Part shown: one piece after another, positions 58,366-64,000 of the stretch
Layout of the letters: the number at the start of each line of letters is the position of its first letter
Position numbering within the stretch: the stretch's first letter is position 1
DNA from: Lachnoclostridium sp. UBA5725
GTDB taxonomy: Bacteria > Bacillota > Clostridia > Lachnospirales > Lachnospiraceae
Reading direction: 5' to 3'
Length of the DNA: 64,000 bases
NCBI GenBank assembly: GCA_002419585.1
Contig: DIGJ01000010.1
Span: forward strand, 116,582 to 180,581
Notes under the pieces: generated by a model
The model's database searches: none
What the model was told of the DNA's origin: nothing
The model's input: the letters and a program-made list of their open reading frames with translations, nothing else
Translations under genes and position numbers: made by a program

Positions 58366-59367
58366 GTGCAAAAGAGAAGAATAATATTATTAATAACAGC
58401 GATGGCAGTTTCTTTATTGGCGGGGTGCGTAAAAAATAATGTGAAGCAGGAAAACACTACCGATCAAGCATATGAAGATGGGATTGTTGATGAAAACTCA
58501 ATGGGAATCGTTGAGATTGAAGAAGAAGCAGCGATTCTTTCGGAAGCTCCTGGAGCAGTATCTATGGTACTTAAGACCGTAGCCTCCGGTACACAGGTTA
58601 AGAAGAATGAGTATTCCATTATTGATTATTCCAATGTTTCCGATGGCTATATTATGGTTAAATATACGGAAGATACTTCGAATAAGATCAAAGCACAGGT
58701 AGCTGGACCGAGTGGAGTGGTATATACATATAATGTAACACCGAAAAAATATGAGGTCTTTCCTCTTTCGGACGGAAATGGAACCTATAAAACAACAATA
58801 TTTCAAAATATTTCAGGAACGTCTTATATGACGGTGTTGTCGCAGAGCTTTACTGTAGAGCTTACAGATGAGTTTGCACCATTTTTGACGCCAAACCAAT
58901 ATGTGAATTACACAGAAAATAGTAAAGTAGTAAAAAAAGCAGCAAGTCTTACAAAAGGAATTACAGACCCTTTGGATAAGGTGAAAAAAATATATAATTA
59001 TGTGGTCAATAATTTTACCTATGACAGAAAAAAAGCAAAAACAGTAAAAAGTGGATATCTACCTGATTTGGATACTGTACTAAAGGCAAAAAAGGGAATC
59101 TGTTTTGATTATGCAGCAGTTATGACCGCTATGCTCAGAAGTCAGGGAGTACCTTCAAAGTTGGTAGTAGGATACAGCGGTGATGCATATCACGCGTGGA
59201 TTAATGTATATACAGATGATAGCGGGTGGATTGATGGAATCATTTTTTTTGATGGAAATATTTGGAAGTTAATGGATCCAACTTATGCTTCCTCTGGAAA
59301 GTCCAGTAAGGCTATTTTAAAATATATAGGCGATGGTTCTAACTATAAGGCAAAATATCTATATTAG
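58366..59367 (+). CDS. Transglutaminase-like lipoprotein, copy 2
   Basis: 333 residues, GTG start with AGGGAGGCG upstream. Lipobox LLAGC. It is a paralogue of the 55821 gene over its full length, with the same Cys246/His276/Asp304 triad and an identical C-terminal stretch (SSGKSSKAILKYIGDGSNYK). The two differ most in the first 60 residues. It is divergent from the BTAD regulator, so it is the more likely target. Downstream is the pilus-like operon, 49 bp away. Confidence 0.87.
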   Translation: MQKRRIILLITAMAVSLLAGCVKNNVKQENTTDQAYEDGIVDENSMGIVEIEEEAAILSEAPGAVSMVLKTVASGTQVKKNEYSIIDYSNVSDGYIMVKYTEDTSNKIKAQVAGPSGVVYTYNVTPKKYEVFPLSDGNGTYKTTIFQNISGTSYMTVLSQSFTVELTDEFAPFLTPNQYVNYTENSKVVKKAASLTKGITDPLDKVKKIYNYVVNNFTYDRKKAKTVKSGYLPDLDTVLKAKKGICFDYAAVMTAMLRSQGVPSKLVVGYSGDAYHAWINVYTDDSGWIDGIIFFDGNIWKLMDPTYASSGKSSKAILKYIGDGSNYKAKYLY

Positions 59368-59416
59368 GATTTTATACGTTTTATTCTTGAGCGAAGCGAA
59401 AGGAATAGTTGAAATT

Positions 59417-60463
59417 ATGAAAAAAATTAATTTATCGAATGAGTCCGTTTCTGTTTTTTGTATGGAGATGAGTTTGTTATTGCATTCCGGCATTAGTATA
59501 GGAGATGGACTTCGTCTACTAGCAGATGATGAAACGGAGATCACATTAAAGTCATTGTTAAAAGAATTAGCGGATAAGGTGAATGATGGAAATACCCTTT
59601 CCAGTGCGTTAAGAGAAACCGAATATTTCCCTAAATATGTAGCAGATATGACAGAAACAGGCGAAATATCAGGAAGACAAGAACAGGCTTTTCAATCTTT
59701 ATCCGAGTATTATGATGGACGTTTCAAATTAATGAATCGTATCAAGAGTGCAATATTGTATCCGGTTATTTTAAGTGTATTAATGCTAATAATCATTGCA
59801 ATTTTGTTAGTTAAGGTTCTTCCAATATTCAATAAGGTATATGAACAGCTGGGAGGAGAGATGAAGGGCATTGCAGGTGGGTTATTGCAGATCGGATTAT
59901 TTTTAGGAAATATAATGCCAGTAATCGGTGTTTTATTAGCAATCATCCTAATTGGGTTTTTTATCTTCGCTTTTAATCATAATATGAGAGGAAAGGCAAT
60001 GAAACTCTATCATAAGTATTTTGGGAGCAGAGGTCTTGTTAAAAAGGTAGGAACTGCCCATTTCGTTTCGGCTATGTCTATGGGAATAATGAGTGGACTT
60101 AATGTTGAAGATGCATTGCGAAATGCAGCAGTAATTCAAGATGATGTTCCTGCTGAAAAAAGGCGTCATGATATGTGCATTCAAAAATTGGAAAGTGGTA
60201 TGGGATTAGCCCAGGCGATGCGGGAGACCCAGATTTTATCAAATAGTTACTGCCGTATGCTGGAACTTGGAATAAGATGTGGTTCAGCAGATACAGTAAT
60301 CACTGAAATAGCACGCCGATTGCAAGAAGAGGCAGAACAAAAGATTGAAGAAAAAGTTGGTCTTATTGAGCCAACAATTGTAGTCATTACTTCGTTCATC
60401 GTAGGAACGATTCTTCTTTCCGTAATGTTGCCGTTAATGAATATCATGTCCTCCATAGGTTAA
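59417..60463 (+). CDS. Type IV pilus/T2SS inner-membrane platform protein (GspF/PilC-like)
   Basis: 348 residues from ATG 59417. FCMEMSLLLHSGISIGDGLR and FPKYVADMTETGEISGRQEQ form the first T2SSF domain, with TM segments at about 130-150 and 175-215. The second T2SSF domain has FVSAMSMGIMSGLNVEDALR and MLELGIRCGSADTVITEIAR. A C-terminal TM (IVVITSFIVGTILLSVMLPL) follows. The platform couples ATPase to pilin assembly. First gene of a six-gene plus-strand operon. Confidence 0.9.
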   Translation: MKKINLSNESVSVFCMEMSLLLHSGISIGDGLRLLADDETEITLKSLLKELADKVNDGNTLSSALRETEYFPKYVADMTETGEISGRQEQAFQSLSEYYDGRFKLMNRIKSAILYPVILSVLMLIIIAILLVKVLPIFNKVYEQLGGEMKGIAGGLLQIGLFLGNIMPVIGVLLAIILIGFFIFAFNHNMRGKAMKLYHKYFGSRGLVKKVGTAHFVSAMSMGIMSGLNVEDALRNAAVIQDDVPAEKRRHDMCIQKLESGMGLAQAMRETQILSNSYCRMLELGIRCGSADTVITEIARRLQEEAEQKIEEKVGLIEPTIVVITSFIVGTILLSVMLPLMNIMSSIG

Positions 60464-60542
60464 GATGGGAGCAAGTGTGAAAGAAAAAACCGTTCACACT
60501 CCTTTATAAAAAGAGCCGCTAAAGCAGCAGGGGGGAGCAAGT

Positions 60543-60842
60543 TTGAAGAAAAACTTAAAAGCAGGGGTTCTATTACTATGTATCATTGCATCTCTTTTAT
60601 TACTCCTTCAGTCAGTAACGAAAGTGGACGCAGGCCAGCAGATTGAGAACCAAAAGCAGTTGGAAGATTCCATTCATAAAGCAATCATGACTTGTTATGC
60701 CACGGAGGGATTTTATCCTCCTACCATGGATTATCTGGAACAAAATTATGGTGTTTTGATCGATGAAGAATACTATACAGTTTTTTATGAGATATTTGCT
60801 GATAATATTATGCCTACTGTGACAGTGATAGCAAAGAAATAA
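60543..60842 (+). CDS. Pilus-assembly-associated protein with one N-terminal TM, 99 aa
   Basis: TTG start with GGGGGGAGCAAG upstream. MKKNLKAGVLLLCIIASLLL, then an external domain (LEDSIHKAIMTCYATEGFYP, PTMDYLEQNYGVLIDEEYYT). Helix anchor plus short alpha/beta domain, the pattern of a minor pseudopilin without a recognisable processing site. It sits between GspF and DUF4860-like genes. Confidence 0.72.
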   Translation: MKKNLKAGVLLLCIIASLLLLLQSVTKVDAGQQIENQKQLEDSIHKAIMTCYATEGFYPPTMDYLEQNYGVLIDEEYYTVFYEIFADNIMPTVTVIAKK

Positions 60843-60857
60843 AAGAATGGAGCAAGT

Positions 60858-61361
60858 ATGAAAAATAGGACAGCAAAACATAGTATCGATAAAGTGTTTG
60901 TATTTTTGCTTTTTGGATTATTTGCAATCTTGATTGTGACAGTGTTACTGCTTGGAGTGAATAATTATAAAAGCCTTTTAAATAGAAATAACGAGTCCTA
61001 TAATGAGCGGATTGCGATCAATTATATAGCAGAAAAAGTACGTCATAATGATATTGCTGGTGGAATATCGGTAGGTGACTTTTTCCAAAAGGAGGATGGC
61101 ATTTCAACATTATATATGTATCAGGAAATAAATAAGGATAGTTATGTAACAAGGATTTATTGTTATAAAGGTTATATTCGAGAGCTGTTTTCCTTGGATG
61201 GAATGGAAGTACGGCCGGAAGATGGAAATACAATCATGAAAGCGAGCGATCTTCGCTTTTCCATACATAGTCGTCAACTTTCGATTCAATGTATCGATGA
61301 AGATGGTACACAATCAGATTTGTCACTATATTTGAGAAGTGGGGAGGATGATACACCATGA
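60858..61361 (+). CDS. DUF4860-like minor pilin
   Basis: 167 residues. KVFVFLLFGLFAILIVTVLL anchor, LLGVNNYKSLLNRNNESYNE, NYIAEKVRHNDIAGGISVGD and IYCYKGYIRELFSLDGMEVR. This matches DUF4860, a group found in clostridial T4P-like operons. GGAGCAAG precedes ATG. The 3' end overlaps the next gene by 4 bp. Confidence 0.75.
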   Translation: MKNRTAKHSIDKVFVFLLFGLFAILIVTVLLLGVNNYKSLLNRNNESYNERIAINYIAEKVRHNDIAGGISVGDFFQKEDGISTLYMYQEINKDSYVTRIYCYKGYIRELFSLDGMEVRPEDGNTIMKASDLRFSIHSRQLSIQCIDEDGTQSDLSLYLRSGEDDTP

Positions 61362-61783
61362 ATTCAGAAAGAAATAAAGTGCCGCTACTATTAATGGAAC
61401 AGTTAATAATGGTTTTAGTATTCGCATTCACGGCAACCTTCTGCATTCAGGCATTTGTACTTTCAAGCCAATTTTCGAAGGAAAGTCAGGCAAAGGATAA
61501 GGCAGTCAACTTTGCGCAAAATGTTATCGAGACATTGATTGCAAATCAAGGAAATATAGAGGAATTAGAACAGCTTTTTGGTGGGAACGCTGATAATGAC
61601 AATTGGACACTTACTTTAGATGAAAACTGGAGCGAGTCAGAAAAATCAGAATTCGTTGTAATTGTAAACAAGGAAAATACCAATGGTTATTTGGGAGAAG
61701 CCAAAGTAATTGTAAAAAATCAGAAGGGGAAGGCTCTTTTTGAACAGAATATAGCATGGCAGGAGGTTGCTGATAGTGAGTAA
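61358..61783 (+). CDS. Pseudopilin-like protein with N-terminal TM, 141 aa
   Basis: PLLLMEQLIMVLVFAFTATF, then CIQAFVLSSQFSKESQAKDK: an N-terminal helix with Glu at about position 14 as in type IV pilins, though without a canonical prepilin peptidase site. The external part ends FEQNIAWQEVADSE. It overlaps both neighbours, consistent with a minor pilin complex. Confidence 0.72.
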   Translation: MNSERNKVPLLLMEQLIMVLVFAFTATFCIQAFVLSSQFSKESQAKDKAVNFAQNVIETLIANQGNIEELEQLFGGNADNDNWTLTLDENWSESEKSEFVVIVNKENTNGYLGEAKVIVKNQKGKALFEQNIAWQEVADSE

Positions 61784-62183
61784 ACAAAGATATGTACCTA
61801 TGCCGATTGGAGCATCTTCCTTGCTAACTATTTTTGCTGTTTTATGTTTACTAACATTTTCATTGCTGTCACTTTCTACTGCAAATGTAAATAAAAAACT
61901 GTCAGATAAGTCGGCGGGGGCAATTGCGAATTATTATAATGCAGATTTTGAAGCAGAACGAATCCTTTCAAAGATGAGGGAAGGAATATATCCAGACCAA
62001 GTAAAAAAAATAGGAGAAAAAATCTATTCTTATGACTGCAAGATTTCGGATTCAAAGAACCTATCGGTAGAAGTAATGGTGGATGGTGAAACCTTCGAGA
62101 TACGAAAATGGAACGTAGTTTCGACTATTGTATGGCAAGCAGATGACAGTATAGAAGTGTGGGATGGGCAGATTGAAGAGTAA
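61776..62183 (+). CDS. Pilus-associated membrane protein, 135 aa
   Basis: GTG 61776 chosen (GGAGG 10 bp upstream); the TTG at 61767 lies in the ribosome site. MSKQRYVPMPIGASSLLTIF, then one TM (AVLCLLTFSLLSLSTANVNK) and an outer domain (NYYNADFEAERILSKMREGI, KWNVVSTIVWQADDSIEVWD). PilX-like plan of a minor pilin lacking a cleavage motif. Confidence 0.68.
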   Translation: MSKQRYVPMPIGASSLLTIFAVLCLLTFSLLSLSTANVNKKLSDKSAGAIANYYNADFEAERILSKMREGIYPDQVKKIGEKIYSYDCKISDSKNLSVEVMVDGETFEIRKWNVVSTIVWQADDSIEVWDGQIEE

Positions 62184-62200
62184 GAGAGGGATGTATACAT

Positions 62201-63265
62201 ATGAAAAAGCTTCATAAGCTGTTAGAACAAGCGGTAAATAATAGAGCATCAGATATATTCATAATTGCAGGTGGAATGTTAAGCTACAAAGTATCGGGAA
62301 AGATTGATTCCATGGGAGACGAAGAACGGTTGCGACCGGAGGATACGGATAAATTAATTAATGACATTTATCAGCTTGCAAATAGAAGTCTGGAGCAGTA
62401 TATGAAGAATGGCGATGATGATTTTTCGCTTTCGATAGCAAAGCTTGCCCGCTTTCGAGTAAATACCTATTTTCAAAGAGGTTCAAAGGCAGCAGTAATT
62501 CGAGTCGTTTCTTTTCATATTCCAGAATATAAAGAATTGGCGATTCCAGAAGAAGTAATGAAAGTTTCAGAACTAACACATGGCATGGTTATTTTTTCGG
62601 GTACGGCTGGTAGTGGAAAATCTACAACGCAAGCATGTATCATTGATTATATTAATAAACATAGAAACGCGCATGTGATAACATTAGAAGATCCAATCGA
62701 GTACTTATATAAAAATGACAAGAGCATAATCAGTCAGAGAGAAATTGCAATTGACACAAATGATTATTTGTCTGCCCTTCGAGCCTGTTTGAGGCAGGCA
62801 CCAGATGTTATCCTTTTGGGAGAAATGCGAGATTATGAAACGATTAAAACAGCAATGACGGCTGCAGAAACAGGGCATTTAGTCATTGCAACGCTCCATA
62901 CAAAAGGAGCTGTCAATACGATTGACCGTATTATAGATACCTTCCCATCGACGCAACAAGGCCAGGTGCGCATACAGCTTTCTATGGTTTTAGATAGTGT
63001 AATATCACAGCAGCTTTTGCCTAAAAAAGATGGCGGTATGATACCAGCAATGGAAATTATGCATATGACGCCAGCTATTCGAAATATGATTCGAGAAAGT
63101 AAAAGCTATCAAATCGATAATGTAATCCAGACAAACAGTAATTTGGGTATGATTGCAATGGACCAATCGATTTTAAACTTATATAAACAGGGACTCATCA
63201 AAAAGGAAGCGGCTGTAGACTATGCGGTAAACCAAGAGCAGATGGATAGAAAGATTCTGGTTTAA
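62201..63265 (+). CDS. PilT-like type IV pilus ATPase
   Basis: 354 residues. N-terminal PAS-like part with ASDIFIIAGGMLSYKVSGKI. The GspE/PilT core carries Walker A GTAGSGKST (about 134-142), the Asp box THxxPxE-like HVITLEDPIEYLY, Walker B VILLGEMRD (about 203-211), and the His box TGHLVIATLHTKGAV. Length matches PilT. Retraction or assembly ATPase driving the preceding platform and pilins; no separate PilB is in the window. A large palindrome follows 32 bp after its stop. Confidence 0.92.
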   Translation: MKKLHKLLEQAVNNRASDIFIIAGGMLSYKVSGKIDSMGDEERLRPEDTDKLINDIYQLANRSLEQYMKNGDDDFSLSIAKLARFRVNTYFQRGSKAAVIRVVSFHIPEYKELAIPEEVMKVSELTHGMVIFSGTAGSGKSTTQACIIDYINKHRNAHVITLEDPIEYLYKNDKSIISQREIAIDTNDYLSALRACLRQAPDVILLGEMRDYETIKTAMTAAETGHLVIATLHTKGAVNTIDRIIDTFPSTQQGQVRIQLSMVLDSVISQQLLPKKDGGMIPAMEIMHMTPAIRNMIRESKSYQIDNVIQTNSNLGMIAMDQSILNLYKQGLIKKEAAVDYAVNQEQMDRKILV

Positions 63266-63296
63266 CGGAGCAGGACGGACGCGAGACTTTTTGATG

Positions 63297-63536
63297 AGTG
63301 ACGCTATAAAAGGCTGAGTATTTTAGTCTTTCTACAATTTACACGGCTCCCATGCTAGGATTTTATATCAGTCGCATAAACATTCCACGTAACCTCAAAA
63401 CATCGAGGAACTGGCTCTTAGGGGAGCCAATTCTTCGATTGAGTTTACGTTACATATGCTCAAATGATATAAAATTCTAGCATGGGAGCCGTGCAAATTG
63501 AATATAGATTATGAGCTCAGCCTTTTATGGCTGACT
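63297..63536. repeat. ~240-nt near-perfect palindrome/structured element
   Basis: Nested inverted repeats. Outer AAAAGGCTGAG/CTCAGCCTTTT, with extension to AGT/ACT. A central 29-bp pair has one mismatch (CACGGCTCCCATGCTAG, 63342 on, against CTAGCATGGGAGCCGTG, 63478 on). An inner pair set is GTAA/TTAC, TCGA/TCGA and GGCTC/GAGCC at the tip. A GCGAG/CTCGC pair at 63281 and 63550 may mark the ends. Little or no coding capacity. Candidates are a MITE-like insertion or a large structured RNA. Confidence 0.75.
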
Positions 63537-63607
63537 AAGAAATACGGACTCGCTGGTTTACTGGCGTTTTATAAACGTAACCAGAATTAAGTGTGAATTT
63601 AGTAAAA

Positions 63608-63658
63608 AAGTCAAAGGCAGTTATCATGTGATAAAAAAATGCCCTTAACTTTTTTTTA
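63608..63658 (+). terminator. Terminator downstream of the palindrome
   Basis: AAGTCAAAGGCA/TGCCCTTAACTT (two wobbles) followed by T8. It would end transcripts of the pilus operon and/or the palindromic element. Confidence 0.65.
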
Positions 63659-64000
63659 TTATTTAAATGCTTTTAAAATTTAACTATTACATAGCTAGCT
63701 GATTCAACTTTTGTCTTTTCTGTATATTTCTGGGCAACACTCAAATTGCATTTTTTCTCTATATTTCCAAACGTTAATCAAATTGTATTCTGTTTTTACT
63801 ACGCCTATATAAATTCTGTTATTTACTGTAACAGTACAGAGTACAGCGGGGCCGTTTACCAAAATCAGCAATATGCGCGGTGGTCATAGCCTTCCTAATT
63901 CGAATGGAGCGCAGGGGCAGTCCTTAAAAACATTTTAGCATTATGAGGTAGAAACTCTAGTAAGAATGAGCTCCAATTGATATGCCCCCTGTCAAGTAGA
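63659..64000. other. Interval at the window edge, no supported gene
   Basis: No ORF with a start. A 13-bp palindrome TACTG-TAA-CAGTA lies at 63834. On the minus strand a frame is open from the edge to a stop near 63897 (product LLDRGHINWSSFLLEFLPHN, then AKMFLRTAPALHSN), possibly the end of a gene beyond the window. Not classified. Confidence 0.3.

Noticed and set aside
1..64000. CRISPR arrays, rRNA genes, diversity-generating retroelement
   Set aside because: No regularly spaced repeat arrays, no rRNA-like sequence and no reverse transcriptase motif seen; the fibre gene has no template/variable repeat pair that I could detect.
63890..64000. Possible insertion-sequence transposase end on the minus strand at the window edge
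   Set aside because: Only about 34 open codons with no family motif I can name; too little sequence to support a call.

Overview
AT-rich Firmicute chromosome, most likely a Clostridia/Lachnospiraceae member. The grounds are DapL-type lysine synthesis, a cobalamin methionine synthase, an ANTAR regulator behind glutamine synthetase, frequent TTG/GTG starts with strong AGGAGG sites, and clostridial protein flavours. A relative of Lachnoclostridium phytofermentans is my guess; it was not checked.

Layout. 1-14.3 kb is core chromosome. A plus-strand run carries the glutamine synthetase tail, an ANTAR regulator, dapL, a large hybrid histidine kinase and metH. A surface-polymer group follows (DUF4422, LicD, LCP protein), then ilvN-ilvC from a consensus promoter, then a chemotaxis receptor. 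14.38 kb is tRNA-Pro(CGG). 14.41-53.88 kb is an apparently complete siphovirus-type prophage of about 39.4 kb integrated in the 3' end of that tRNA. It is bounded by 52-bp identical core repeats and by matching integrase arm-type repeats on both sides.

Prophage order. Integrase, a lysogeny block on the minus strand (DUF1828-like and DUF6978-like pair with its own promoter, degenerate ImmA-like protein, CI-like repressor) and an operator/promoter switch come first. Then Cro-like protein, antirepressor, small early genes, replication (replisome organiser, helicase loader, primase-helicase) and an ArpU/DUF1492-like regulator that seems to start at ATT. Packaging and head genes follow: a TerS-TerL fusion, portal, and a MuF-type minor capsid protein with a toxin-like C-terminus and a small overlapping gene. 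Scaffold, capsid, head-tail connectors, tail, fibre, holin and GH24 lysozyme complete the structural part. A cargo zone (47.2-53.7 kb) consists of individually promoted and terminated genes: a 2-TM protein divergent from a SIR2-domain protein, a 69-aa amphipathic peptide, two secreted proteins and an Arg-rich protein.

53.9-64 kb is chromosome again: a GNAT, a truncated HTH gene overlapping a chloramphenicol acetyltransferase family gene, and a hydrolase remnant. Two near-identical transglutaminase lipoproteins follow, separated by a BTAD (SARP-like) regulator, then a type IV pilus/type II secretion-like operon (GspF, pseudopilin-like proteins, PilT-like ATPase). The operon is followed by a striking ~240-nt near-perfect palindrome.

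The best candidates for undescribed biology are the SIR2 protein with its divergent membrane gene, the DUF6978/DUF1828 cassette between integrase and repressor, and the MuF toxin-like tail with its small partner. Assignments come from reading motifs by eye; no database search was run.
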